From Nereocystis luetkeana (lineage: Eukaryota > Sar > Phaeophyceae > Laminariales > Laminariaceae), in NCBI GenBank assembly GCA_031213475.1, contig JARUPZ010000010.1, forward strand, positions 3,623,970 through 3,687,969: a DNA stretch of 64,000 nt, in the 5' to 3' direction. The notes under the pieces are model-generated. The model saw only the letters and a program-made list of their open reading frames with translations, had not been told where the DNA came from and did no database searches. Below, piece after piece: positions 24,401-33,877 of the stretch; within the stretch, counting starts at the first letter, position 1, and each line of letters begins with the position of its first letter. Position numbers and translations under genes: made by a program.

Positions 24401-25712
24401 CTAGCCCCCCACCATCTTATCATGCCATCCCATTCGATACGCAGCGGAGTCTGGGAAAACGTCTCAGTACATGATGGGTCGACCCTCAACAAGAACTGAA
24501 CTGCAGTCACAAGGACAAGGACACCTAAGACTGCTGCCTACCGTATACTCATACGTACGTGGTCGCGGTGATGTTTTCACTATGCATAATGGTCGGTTCG
24601 ACTGATAGCAACCACCGTCCCAAGCTTGCCACGCCCGTCGTGGTCCGAGTCGTTGGAGGTGTTGGTCGGTAGAGTTATGGAAGGATTCCTGATTTTCGGA
24701 TGGAAACTGATCATCCCCGGTTGCGGCGGAACTGTGACTTGTCTCAAGGGCCAGCTCTCGCCACGCGCTCAGTACCGTCCCATTGGGCGAGGACGGGCGA
24801 GTTGACCTGCTCGAACAAATAAATGGCGTGCCTGACGATTCGGAGATCGGAAAACGGTGTGTGGATCGAAAAACGTGCTTTGTCTTTTTTTGTTAGATTA
24901 CATGGACCACAATGTTCCCCTCTTCGATCTGGCAAATATTTGTTCAACTTCCATCGGTGCTGTCGGCAGCAATGAAGCAAGCGACCCCCCTAACGCCTTT
25001 CCCATGCCCTGCCCTGCCCTGACCCTGTGCTTGGCTTTGGCTGCCCCATAGTGGTCCTGCCGAAAATATCGCTTCGCTTCGAAGGTAAGCCCCACGCCGT
25101 TGAGCGCGATGCGTAACGCGAGAAGGAAACTTTAGACACTTATCGGACATACGTATCGGAATTACAACATTCTCAAGTGGGCCGAACGATAGCCGGCCAG
25201 CTCTAGATTCCGTGACCTTCGCCATATTGTTGTGTTACCCTTCAAGGATGTTGTAATGTGTACTGTTTCGATTATTTCCAGTATGTATGTACGTAGTGTG
25301 TGATAATGCCGAGTTATCGGTGCTCGCTGCTGCTGCTGCTGCTGCTTCTCCATCAACCGACCAGGCGCACGCTGCCTGGAATAGGGAGCACAAGAAGCGT
25401 CAAGAGGAAGGGGAGCCTAAACCTGCTCTGACGTCGAGCAGCCTAAAGAAGGTCCGGCCAAAAACCCTCTTTTTTCGGGAAAAAAAAAACACAAAAACGC
25501 CTACCTGTTTGTACCAGCAGAGAGCCTACTGTACCGTGCTCACGATTAACAGCCGGACGTCGGAGCGGAACGTGAGGGTTTATATTATATCTTCTCTTCG
25601 ACTGCGTTCAAACAGTCCCAGCGGATTGGCGCAGTATGCCGACAATAATCCGCAAACCCCATCGACAACGCCACGAAATCTATACCGTAGTGGCTCTAGA
25701 TCGGAGCTGTAG
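8412..25712 (+). CDS. Ankyrin-like repeat membrane protein, left copy (5' partial, 13 exons)
   Basis: Exons read from the sequence: 8412-8510, 9017-9190, 11847-11990, 12878-13006, 13330-13458, 14722-15291, 17034-17162, 18033-18152, 19202-19279, 20951-21105, 23407-23599, 25052-25084, 25365-25712. They join in one frame into about 766 residues. All introns are GT-AG and phase 0 except the phase-2 intron between 21105 and 23407. Residues 34-225 are degenerate ankyrin-like repeats with GxTxLMHAAxxG cores. Residues 226-415 begin with a repeat and continue into a Ser/Pro/Gly-rich insert. Residues 416-524 hold two more repeats and a linker. Residues 525-640 contain two or three hydrophobic segments, and the tail is basic. 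Every exon has a partner in the inverted right copy, which is the main evidence for the model. The start exon was not found: no in-frame ATG leads into 8412. Function is unknown; a membrane-anchored ankyrin protein is inference. The C-terminus is frameshifted relative to the right copy. Confidence 0.82.
9017..9190 (+). CDS. Left gene exon: ankyrin-like repeat 1
   Basis: The exon has 58 codons, opening VREELNDGLL and containing the core RTPLMAAAASGDFAMF. The acceptor is TTGCTCAG| and the donor is CAAGCG|GTAAGA. Only four residues differ from the right copy (E/D, M/I, A/S, L/V). It starts and ends in phase 0. Confidence 0.88.
9395..9525 (+). repeat. Dispersed repeat F, copy 1
   Basis: About 130 bp containing GGGGTGCACCAGACGTTCC and ACTTGGAAGAAATTCGTTTG. 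It matches 19018-19150 in reverse complement. Lies in the second intron of the left gene. Confidence 0.6.
9635..10120 (-). pseudogene. Antisense ORF remnant inside second intron, left
   Basis: This is a 161-codon minus-strand ORF starting MRYVHRQVVGSLSWINVSMK and containing MKNVLMETLYNV. It lies in the intron between 9190 and 11847, opposite to the host gene. The right arm counterpart matches it with many third-position changes, suggesting it once coded. A TAA lies in frame just upstream of its ATG where the right copy has GAA, so it may be only the 3' part of something longer. No known family was recognised; a gene or transposon fragment inserted before the duplication is likely. Confidence 0.4.
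10581..10830 (+). repeat. Dispersed repeat E, copy 1
   Basis: Starts GAGGCTCCTCACTTGAGGAGC and contains ATGACCTCAGCAAAA, TTGGCGTTCCGACGATTT and CTATCGTAGAAAGCGTC. It matches 50366-50610 on the same strand with about two-thirds identity. Because the two copies are not at mirror positions, this is not the arm duplication. Confidence 0.5.
11603..11709 (+). mobile_element. Family A MITE shared by both arms
   Basis: It sits between AGCACCGCAGCT and GTTGAGAGAGGCTCAAGCG. The right arm has an element (55065-55171) at the same place in inverted orientation, so the insertion predates the duplication. Confidence 0.9.
11847..11990 (+). CDS. Left gene exon: ankyrin-like repeat 2
   Basis: The exon has 48 codons after TCTAG| and ends GCTGAG|GTGCCA. 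Its core reads DQWGLALAMLAAGSG, where the right copy reads DQWGQTLAMLAAGSG. The left copy has therefore lost the Thr of the conserved GxTxLM position. Confidence 0.87.
12878..13006 (+). CDS. Left gene exon: ankyrin-like repeat 3
   Basis: This 43-codon phase-0 exon follows TTACGACAG| and ends AATGAG|GTGAGG. The core DYRGKTVLMHAAGAGRS is the clearest ankyrin signature in the gene and is unchanged in the right copy. Confidence 0.9.
13330..13458 (+). CDS. Left gene exon: ankyrin-like repeat 4
   Basis: This 43-codon phase-0 exon has the core SDRNILMHAARGGDQMG. The acceptor is a non-canonical-looking ACAAAG|, also AAG in the right copy, behind a strong pyrimidine stretch. The donor is TCTAAG|GTGCGG. 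It is the most divergent short exon between copies, with about 12 of 43 residues changed. Confidence 0.86.
14722..15291 (+). CDS. Left gene exon: repeat 5 plus disordered insert
   Basis: This 190-codon exon follows TTGCCGGCAG| and ends GAGCAG|GTGAGC. It opens with a repeat core (GDGMTFLMHAASG), continues through about 140 Ser/Pro/Gly/Arg-rich residues of low complexity, and ends with a conserved helical stretch containing GMMYPSLVVFKTAW. It carries a 10-residue tandem duplication (14938-14997) absent from the right copy. Confidence 0.86.
16398..16492. mobile_element. Family B palindromic element, diverged
   Basis: The stem has several mismatches (GCAGCCCACTTTTGGGGGCA against TGTCCCCAACACGGGACAGC). 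It lies in the intron before exon 17034 and is absent from the right arm. Confidence 0.8.
16660..16795. repeat. GGTC/GATC tetranucleotide repeat region
   Basis: Imperfect GGTC, GATC and GGCC tetramers. The right-arm partner (49626-49660) is much shorter, so the repeat expanded in the left arm. Confidence 0.8.
17034..17162 (+). CDS. Left gene exon: ankyrin-like repeat 6
   Basis: This 43-codon exon has the core DSWGRTILTHAVLSGRLQVF. The donor is GACAGCGAG|GTTCGG, weaker than the right copy's GAG|GTGCGG. The acceptor is GTGCGACAG|. Confidence 0.87.
17504..17620 (-). mobile_element. Family A MITE, degenerate
   Basis: Ends TATCACGGAGGACC and GCCCCGTAATA, with several substitutions and small insertions. 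No partner seen at the matching right-arm site. Confidence 0.7.
18033..18152 (+). CDS. Left gene exon: degenerate repeat 7
   Basis: The exon has 40 codons containing LLGVNKEDNHVSIMEAALEI, an ankyrin-like helix pair without the Gly-Thr-Leu core. The acceptor is ACTTCCAG| and the donor is CTTAAG|GTGCTA. The unusual GTGCTA donor is identical in the right copy. Confidence 0.87.
19018..19150 (-). repeat. Dispersed repeat F, copy 2
   Basis: Inverted match of 9395-9525, ending about 50 bp before the acceptor of exon 19202. Confidence 0.6.
19202..19279 (+). CDS. Left gene exon: short linker
   Basis: The exon has 26 codons starting KSIAEDKKASTIEAK and ending GKLIV. The acceptor is CCCGCAG| and the donor is ATAGTG|GTGAGC. 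Only two residues differ from the right copy. It links the repeats to the first hydrophobic segment. Confidence 0.85.
20207..20297 (+). mobile_element. Family A MITE, shared, internally deleted
   Basis: About 16 bp shorter than the family norm. Flanks GATGCAAGTTGC match the right-arm copy at 46445-46550, so the insertion predates the duplication and the deletion followed it. Confidence 0.85.
20951..21105 (+). CDS. Left gene exon: first transmembrane segment
   Basis: The exon encodes IFQLLLPETG then NGAFILLLILTFFAPLLSWA, a good 20-residue membrane helix, then a charged stretch. The donor is CAAAG|GTGACC in phase 2. The acceptor could be at 20950 or nine bases later, after ATTTTTCAG; both are in frame and both occur in the right copy. 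Confidence 0.85.
21442..21471. repeat. (TA)n microsatellite
   Basis: About 15 TA units. Further (TA)n tracts are at 43037-43063 and 58222-58254. Confidence 0.95.
21742..21848. mobile_element. Family A-like remnant
   Basis: GGAGGACCATAGTAATCAGG at one end and TTTGGTCCTGATAACTAACT near the other; the centre has drifted. A still weaker trace lies just upstream (about 21620-21720). Confidence 0.5.
23407..23599 (+). CDS. Left gene exon: second and third hydrophobic segments
   Basis: The exon starts after CTCCCCAG| and completes the split Arg codon. It encodes a segment LLSAPAIFFWGVATS and a second SAAALAVATIIIPALDAFVA, then ends RVEQWLDK|GTGACG in phase 0. The hydrophobic parts are almost unchanged in the right copy. 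Confidence 0.87.
25052..25084 (+). CDS. Left gene 33-bp micro-exon
   Basis: Eleven codons (WSCRKYRFASK) lie between CCCCATAG| and GAAG|GTAAGC. The two differences from the right copy (CGA/CGG, TCG/TCA) are both third-position and silent, while the flanking intron is much less conserved. It keeps phase 0 between its neighbours. Confidence 0.75.
25365..25712 (+). CDS. Left gene last exon, altered C-terminus
   Basis: The exon starts after GACCAG| with AHAAWNREHKKRQ and follows the right copy through SSSLKKVRPK. A net +4 bp in an A-rich stretch (25480-25497) then shifts the frame. The tail becomes about 80 unrelated residues ending at 25712, where the right copy ends about 30 residues after the same point. 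Confidence 0.7.
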   Translation, partial: AHAAWNREHKKRQEEGEPKPALTSSSLKKVRPKTLFFREKKNTKTPTCLYQQRAYCTVLTINSRTSERNVRVYIISSLRLRSNSPSGLAQYADNNPQTPSTTPRNLYRSGSRSEL

Positions 25713-26559
25713 AGCATGTACCCGTTGGTCTCGAGGATCCATTTAACTCAGCCAAAGCTTGCTTCAACCAAGGGTGATTCTGTCTGTGCGTGCTTTCGTG
25801 CTCTACCCCCAATAGTGAACCCATCAATCGATGTCAACAGGGTTATCCGCATTCCCCGATCATAACCTCATCAAAAAGCTCGGTATCGAAAGCCACGAGC
25901 CACTCTTCCATGGGCGGTGGTCGGCCCCATTTCACCCATCCGTGTGCGCTTCTTTGCCGAACCGCTGTAGTGCATCCACCAGCGTTTATTTTTCGTTAGC
26001 GCAGCGTACCGCACTCATATGTCTAACGTATCCATATGTTTGACGCACTCTTACTATGCTCCCCGCACCCACGTGTTTTACCGCCTCCATACAGCGCGCA
26101 ACGCTCCACACACACCCTCGGACGCATTTCCAGGAAAACTGTGCACGACGACACAGGAGAAGTACAGACGTCGAGCGATGCGTCTAGGCAAATATCTCAA
26201 CAAGATATTTGCCACAGCCGTCGATTGTGTTGTATGTACCCCCCCCCCCCCCCCCCCCGCTAGCATTTGGAGAAAACCGGCTCGGGAACTTATCCCGGCA
26301 GGGAGTGCGTTAGATTGCGTGTCACACGGTACCTCGTCTGCAGATAGATGCTGGAATAGACCCGACAGTCGTTGTTTCGCTCCCGTCGCGCCTTCGTTGC
26401 CTCTTCCGTGAACCCCCTTTTATGCCCGATCCACTCTGTCTCAATCAGGAGCTCGCTCCCGCATCTCTTACTCGGGAAAGATTCTCCCCGTCACGGCGCC
26501 CTGGCAATGGAAACGACTCGACAGCTGCAGTCTCGTGGGAGGCTACAGCAGAGTTGTTG

Positions 26560-28734
26560 AATGCGAAACAGTCGGAAGTTTGAGAAGAGCGGAGGGAGCG
26601 CGGACACGGACGCGGCGGGAAGGGAGGGGGGGGGGTGTACTCGATAGGAGATATGTGCTCGATCTCATGCATGGCCGTAGTCGTGTGACCATAGGTAAAC
26701 AGTCCTGTCATGATCTAGCTCGTCAATAGCGCAGCCTGACCGGAGCATCCACGCCTCAGTATGATGTAAGTCGTCGATATTTCGGTGGTGAAGTTCGGTG
26801 TTGGTGTTTATGCGTGGCCGCTGGCGTCCGTCTGTATGTAAGAGTAGTCGATGTTTTATGTGCCACGTTGAGCATTACTCACTCTAGGCGCCATGCGGTA
26901 CATACGTGTGCACTATTGATAGTCTGTGTTGTATTTGGTTTGCAGTTCTGGATCTGCACGTACGTCCAGTCCGAAAGATTTTCCCCGAGCGGATATTTAT
27001 CGATCGGGTAAACGGACGGGGATGGTATCTATCTGGCTGCGGCCTTCGGTGTGGGCGCACTGTACGTATGATATACAGCAAGGGTTTGAACGTTCTCCGC
27101 CGGGGAAGTGTGACGTGTATTTATTTTATTACCTCACAGACGGGTGTAACGATAGAGGTATGCACTGCTCCTTTTGTCGGCTAACTAAAACCATCTTCTA
27201 TCTGGTATGACGCTCCTCGACTGAGGCACTGCTTAACATCTCTGTAATAGTGAGGAAGGTTGCGTTCGCACAGGGGTGGGTGCGGTTTTCGTGCTCGACG
27301 ACAACATCGTTTGAAACAAGAGTCGAACATTTTATTCTCGTGAGCGCTCGGCCAGATTATTTTTGCGGAAGCGCTAGTAGTTCGGTGCTGCGGAGAACCT
27401 GCCCCGTCCTGGAAAAGTCGAGCACTTCAAAACGATCGCACCCCCGTGCCAACTCAACGCCGTGTAAGACATGACATCACGTTGTGTCGTGTGATTCCTA
27501 CTACTGTAATGCAATAATAGGCGAGGGAACCGTCCAACGGTTTGCGCGTTCACCGTTTACTCAGGGCTGAGGTTGTAGAGCTCGCTTAAGCGAGGATCCT
27601 CGGGAAGGAAAAAAGGGAGCACCCACTGTCGTAGGGTGAGTGCATCGTCTACAGCAGTCTTCGTTGTGCGTGGACGCAGGTGGTGGCAGAAAGACGTGTT
27701 GAGGCGCTGTTCACGTCGATCTCGGCGCTGTGAGGTGGTGTCCAGAGGGGGCACGCGTCGTCGTTTTTCACACGCATTGACTTGGAGTCGGTTTGAATAA
27801 AACCAGGAGCAGGCTGTGGCAGGAGGAGGGGGTGCTGCATACGTACAGCAGTAGGCCCAGCACCGCGTGTTAAAAGTTCAAAACAGGGGGGGGGGGGAAA
27901 CACGGGTAGAGAATTAAGCGTGATAGGGGAAACCTGTGGTCGTCCGATCAAGGTTTTGTGCTTCCTGAGGGTATAGCGAGGGAGAAGAAGCTTAAAATTA
28001 ATTAATTAATTATGAAAACCTGTGGTCGTCCGATCAACTGTTTCTTTTGCCTGAGGATAAGCCGTGTTTGCGCGGGAAAGGGGCTACATAAAGATAAACC
28101 TAGTGAGGGCATTCCCACGGCATCGGGTCGGTGTGTCTACTTGAGATGGGCAGCGCCTTTTTTTTACCAATTGAATGCGAGCTGTACTTGTGGGTCACTG
28201 TCGTCACGTCAAACGAATTACAAATTACACGGCAGCATTCGAACATTCTGACTGTCCGATCGATCATATGTACGGGTATGTATGCGCAATCCGTTCCCTG
28301 TTCCGTGCACATTTGAAAATATGTACTGACCTGTCTGCAGCTACGGTAGGGTAGATTGACATTTTTCGAGTTTTCTGTTTGTTTTCGGAGTGGGCAGGTG
28401 GAACCTGCTGCTTTTTTTTGTCGCTCTCATGGAATACAAGAACAACTCTGCGGCCTTGTATGCTCTCTTCGACTCAACCTCCTATTTCAAACATCTATTA
28501 TTCCAGTGAACCATCCGCCGCATCACACAGGTGATAAACATAACACACACCCTACCACGACGTCTGGAGTATGATACTCTCGACAGAGGAGAAGAGTACA
28601 AGCTCGGAGAGATGCGTCTATCATAGGAAATGACTCGACAAGATAAATAGAACGCCTCCAAATTACTACTCCTGTATTACGATAAGTATATAATATTACG
28701 AGTGCCGTCGTACTTTCCGTACTCTCAGGGATAC
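26560..28734. other. Loop, left part: no gene supported
   Basis: One stretch near 26946-27009 has an acceptor-like TTTGCAG and a donor-like GTAAAC around an open frame, but there is no partner to test it. A G run lies at 27887. Arm similarity fades here. Confidence 0.4.
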
Positions 28735-31016
28735 TACTGTAGTACTACTATACTGAAAACCTATTTTGCTCAAGCCCAGCGAACGATCACATACATACAT
28801 GGACATGAGCAGCAACCACCACCATCTCGACACGGGACCACGTGCCAGCCCTGGTGGTGCCAAAATACTTTTGCCCAACCCAACGATAACATGGCCACCC
28901 AGCACCACTACCTCCACACCAGCTTTGCCTCCTAAAAACAACGACACTCCTCCCCCTTCGTACATGCACAGTACGTAGACGCTCGCACATATTCTTGTTA
29001 TGGTAACCCCAAACTCCCAATAGGGAACAATCCCAGGTTTCGGAGCCTACTCCTGTAGATCTGGGAAGTCAGATACGGGTCTTGGGCAACCGGTAAAGGC
29101 CGTTGGGGTGCTTGCTGCTGGAGTCACACCGCACATTTATTTTTAGATATCGAACGACCACCGCGCATTCTGGGACATGGATCTTGCAGGGGGTAGACGA
29201 TGTTGCATGTTTCCTGCTGAAATCGTTATACCCATGCCTACAGCACACTGAAACACTGCTGCTACTACAGCAGAACTCCTACTTACCCAACAACTGTATT
29301 CTGCCACTAAAAACTCTTTCTGCTCAAGCCCAGCGAACGATCACATACATACATGGACTTGGCCACCCACCACCATCTCGATGCGAGACCACGTGGTCAG
29401 GCCTGGTGGTGATATTCTTTTACTGCTCAACCCAACGATCACATGGCCACCCAGCACCCCTACCTCCACAACAGTTTTGCCTCCCACAAACAACCACACT
29501 CCTCCCCGTTCGTACCTGCACAGTACCAGGGTATGTAGATGATCACACATATCCTTGGCCCGGTGACCCCAAACTCACAATAATAGGGGTATCCCCAGGT
29601 TTCGTAATCTACCCCTGTAAAGCTGAGAAGTTGGATGAGGATTTTGGGCGACGGGTAAATACATTTGGGGTGCTTGCTGCTGGAATCACACCGCACATTG
29701 TTAGATATCGATGGACCACCGCGCATTCTGGAATGTGGATCTTGCAGGGGGTAGACGATATTGCTGCTTCTTGCTGAAATCGTTGTACCCATGCCTGCCT
29801 ACAGCACACTGCCTGCTGCTACTACAGCAGTACTGCTACTACGACTACTACTACTACTGCGACTGCATATAACTACCAAAAAAAAAGTTTTTGTTCAAGC
29901 CCAGCGAACAGTTACATACATCCATGGACATACATGGCGACCCACCACCATCTCGGTACGGGACCACGTGGTCAGCCCTGGTGGTGCTATATCTTTCTTG
30001 CTCAACCCCACGTTCACATGGCCACCCAGCACCACTATTTCCATACCTGTTGTGCCTACTAAATTATCAACAACCACACTCCTCGTACCTGCACAACATG
30101 TAGACGCTCACACATACATACATATTCTTGGTCTGGAGACCCCAAACTCACAATGAATGGGAGCATCCTCAGGTTTCGTACACTACCCCTGTACACCTGG
30201 GAAGTTGGCTGAAGATTTTTGACGACGGGTAAATACCTTTGGGCGGGTGCTTGCTGCTGGAATCACACCGCACATTTTTAGATATCGAACGGTCACCGCG
30301 CATTCTGGAACGTGGATCTTGCAGGGGGTAGACGATGTTGCTGCTTCCTTGTGCAATCGTTACACCCATTCCTACAGCACAATGACTGCTGCTACTACAG
30401 TACTACTACAACTACTCCGACTGCATACTACTGCTGCTGAGAACCTATTTTGCTACTACAGTACTACTACAACTACTATTAATACTAGAGACTGCATAAT
30501 ATATATAGCTGCAAAAAACTCTTTTTGCTCAAGCCCAGCGAACGATCACATACATACATGGGCATTTCCACCCATCACCATCTCGATACGGGACAACGTG
30601 GCAAGCCCTGGTGGTGCTATTCCTTTTCTGCTCAACCCAACGATCACATGGCCACCCAGCACCACTACCTCCATATCACTTGTGCCTCCTACAAACAACC
30701 ACACTATCCACCTTAGTACCTGCACAGTATGTAGACGCTCACACATATTACTGGCCTGGTACCCCAAACTCACAATAGGGATATCCCCAGGTTTCGTACT
30801 CTACCCCTGTAGACCTGGGAAGTTGGATGAGGACTTTGGGCGACGGGTAAATACCGTTGGGGTGCTTGCTGCTGGAATCACACCGCACACTTTTAGATCT
30901 CGATAGACCACCGCGCATCCTGGAATGTGTATCTTGCAGACGACGTTGCTGCTTCTTTATGAAATCGTTATGCCTATGCCTACAGTAGACTGACTGCTGG
31001 TACTACAGTACTACTG

Positions 31017-31047
<31 letters not shown>

Positions 31048-32047
31048 GACTGAATACTGCTGCTGAAACCTATTTTTTCTCAAGCCCAGATAAAACTCAC
31101 ATACATACATGCACATGGCGGCCCACCACCATCTCGGTATGGGACCACGTGGCCAGCCCCGGTGGTGCTATCACTTTTTTGCCCAACCCAACGATCACAT
31201 GGTCACCCAGCTACACATCCTGTCTATATGTTCGGTGTAGTGTGTGGTCTTCTTGGTTTATGTGGGGACTTGTACAGCGTACCGCATGTATCTGGTACGT
31301 ACGCGGGTGGACCTCCTTTTTCATGTTTTTTGTCCGAAATAAATGTAGATGTCCTTCAGTTATCGTGTTTACTACTTTTTGCTTGATTTATTTCTTTACC
31401 GAGGTATTTCTTCCACTCCAGAGTTATTGGAGCCTGTCCTGCGACCAAGGACCGCATTTTATTGTCGCGATGTGGGGTAAATGTGAGAACAACAACAACA
31501 ACAACAACAACTACCTCCATACCAGCACTGCCTCCTATAAACTACCACACCCCTCCCCCTTAGTACCTGCACAGTACCAGGGTATGTAGATACTCACACA
31601 TGTTCTTAGCCCGGTGACCCCAATCTCACAAAGGGAGCATCCTCAGGTTTCGTACACTGCCCTTGTAAACCTGGGAAGTTGGATATAGGTTTTTGGCGAC
31701 GGGTAAATAAATACCGTTGGGGAGTTTGCTGCTGGAATCATACCGCACATTTTTAGATATCGAACGACCACCGCGCATTCTGGAACGTGGATCTTGCAGG
31801 GGGCGGGGTAGACGACGTTGCTGATTCCTTCTGGGATCGTTACACCCATGCCTACAGCGCGCTGACTGCTGCTACTACAGTACTACTCCTACTACAACTA
31901 CTGCGACTGCCTACTGCTACTGAATATCTTTTTTTGCTCAAGCCCAGCGAACGATCACATACAAACATGGACATGGCCACCCACCACCATCTCGATTTGA
32001 AACCACGTGGCCAGCCCGGATGGTGTTAATATTTTTTCGCTCCACCC
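28735..32047 (+). repeat. Six-unit tandem array in the loop
   Basis: The anchor CTCAAGCCCAGCGAACGATC (with variants) recurs at 28769, 29323, 29894, 30528, 31080 and 31937. This gives units of 554, 571, 634, 552 and 857 bp and a final partial unit. Each unit has the anchor, an ACATACATACATGG stretch, CATGGCCACCCAGCACCACT, a TAGATATCGA(A/T) segment and a CTG/CTA trinucleotide tract. Open frames of about 220 codons cross some units but shift between units, so I treat this as satellite-like DNA, not a gene. It has no partner in the other half. Confidence 0.88.
31213..31509. other. Insertion inside tandem unit 5
   Basis: In units 1-4 CACCCAGC runs straight into ACCACTACCTCCA. In unit 5 about 297 bp separate them, ending in an (AAC)n stretch just before ACTACCTCCATACC. 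The inserted DNA has no clear ORF or inverted ends. Confidence 0.65.
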
Positions 32048-32819
32048 AATTGTAGCACAGACACATCTTTCGGAAAATCTGGTGATATGATTTTTTTAAA
32101 AAAGCACAAGCAAGGGCTCTACACTAGTCAACCCTCCTTACTCTACAAAAGTGTTTAAACATATAACAAGATGGAACCTTGGTCTATCGCGGGTATTTTT
32201 CAAACGGAATACACTAAAAACCTGGGATTCATGGCATTCCGCAATGAATGCTGCAGCTCCTCTGCTGAGGGACCTCAAACCGTCGTTCAATTTGTTTCTT
32301 TCGCAAAACGCAAACAAACGATGCTACCCCTCTCGCAGCACGGGTCTATCGGTGTAGGATGTGAGATCGCCTCCTCTCCCTCGTCTATTCGCAACTAGGA
32401 TCGTCTACGCACTATTAGCATCACCCGGATATATATCGGACCCAGGTCCACGTTGTTTTTGTCAGGGGGTCAAACAGGCGGGGTGCGCCTTCGTCTGAGG
32501 TGTTTCGGCTGTTGGTTTTTGTTCTTCGCCTGCTGACGCTCACATTAACTATCGGGTGGGCTGAAGCGTATCTACTACTACCACTACTCTGATGGGGGAT
32601 TCTTTGGAGCGCCAGAGTTAGGGGGGCTATTGGAGTCAGCGGGCGTTCCCTAACGCTGACTTGGTAAGGGTGCGGTCAAGGGTTTGCGTGCACTAGTCTT
32701 TAACTACGATTGTTAGAGGCATCGCATGCAAGATTTAAATCTCTTTTCTCAAAGACCGCGATGCGCGTTTCCTGAATGGTGTAGTACCAGAAGCGTAGCG
32801 CTCGTGCTGATGAATCTCA

Positions 32820-32914
32820 GGCCGTAGTTAACAGGACCAAATATTGTTGGTAAAAATGGTTAAACATGTAGGTTTTTATGCATACCATAGGTCCTGTTAA
32901 CTATGGTCCCCCGT
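32820..32914 (+). mobile_element. Family A MITE, 5' truncated, in loop
   Basis: Lacks the first ATTACGGGGG but keeps the rest, including the AACAGG / CCTGTT arm pair. Confidence 0.8.
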
Positions 32915-33770
32915 ACTTGTCAGAAGAAGACCTACAAACCATGGTGGGCCGTAATGATGGCGGGGAACACTAGACTTTCTGGTGTCTGTGTTGGTGCTGT
33001 GATAAACGGTGAGAAGCAGGGGGGAGTGGCGGCGTGTGGGTTGTCTCCTACCGGTGTGTTACAGCCCCAATACCTACTACTGGCCGGTCGCCCTCCGCAA
33101 AATTACTGGCATCTCGTCTTCTTAATATGCAGTGATCTATAGAAAAACTGCGATCTCGAAATAAAGCTAATCAGGCCGTTTTATTCCACAAGGAAAAAAT
33201 TTCATCTGAAACGATTATCACCAAGTACTACTATCGTATATACATTCCGCCGCATTACACCCTTCTGGTGTACATCCAGAAAATACCCTGAATTCAGCAG
33301 CTCTGCTGCTCGCTATACCTGGCACCTGGTACTGCTAGCCGCGACTACTCGCACCTGATCATTGGCCACGTGTAGCTCACCCGGTCTACAAGTAACACTC
33401 TTGATCACACCTTCCTTTGGTCGTTCGCACGTTCGACCCGTCGGGTAGAGTTGGATGCGAGCACAAGTAGAGTGTCCGTATTGTCAAGGTAAAACATTCC
33501 ACTGATCACTGGTCTGACATCAATCGCCAATCGCATTTATTTGCCTGTCTACTTCGACAAGAAGAAGTGCTCCTGCCCTTCTACCGATATTCTGAAAAAT
33601 CCACTGGCAAGGCTCGCAGCTTTTGAACCGTTCGGCCATAGCACCGTCCGCCTGTCCGTGTGCGGTTCTTACCGCGGAGCCTTGAGTACGTCCTCCACCG
33701 GTAGAAGTTACGTGTGCTTAGCAAATTTTAAATGATACTCTGGAATTGGTGCGGGTGTTGACTGTACACT

Positions 33771-33877
33771 ATTACGGGGGACCATTGTTAATAGGACCTA
33801 TGGTCTACAAAAAAACCTATATATTTACATATTTTTAGTAACAATATTTGGTCCTATTTACTATGGTCCCCCGTAAT
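33771..33877 (-). mobile_element. Family A MITE in loop, near palindrome centre
   Basis: Intact ends ATTACGGGGGACC...GGTCCCCCGTAAT, with the AATAGG / CCTATT arm pair. Confidence 0.88.

Larger units (their letters stand above)
1680..26555 (+). repeat. Left arm of giant inverted duplication
   Basis: Exons, introns and flanks align in reverse complement with 40.3-63.96 kb. Anchors include 1690-1860 with 63770-63960, 2397-2515 with 63465-63580, 6150-6480 with 60300-60620, 7400-7700 with 59030-59290, all 13 exons, and 26390-26550 with 40310-40500. Introns keep visible but gapped similarity. Much of the length difference comes from arm-specific mobile elements and simple repeats. Confidence 0.9.

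Noticed and set aside
29103-30906. Open frames of 219-224 codons across the loop tandem array
   Set aside because: The frame is not kept from unit to unit and the protein is CTA/CTG-driven low complexity, so the openness follows from the repeat.
14938-32047. CRISPR array for the short or tandem repeats
   Set aside because: Repeat units abut or are hundreds of bases long, without unique spacers; the genome is eukaryotic.
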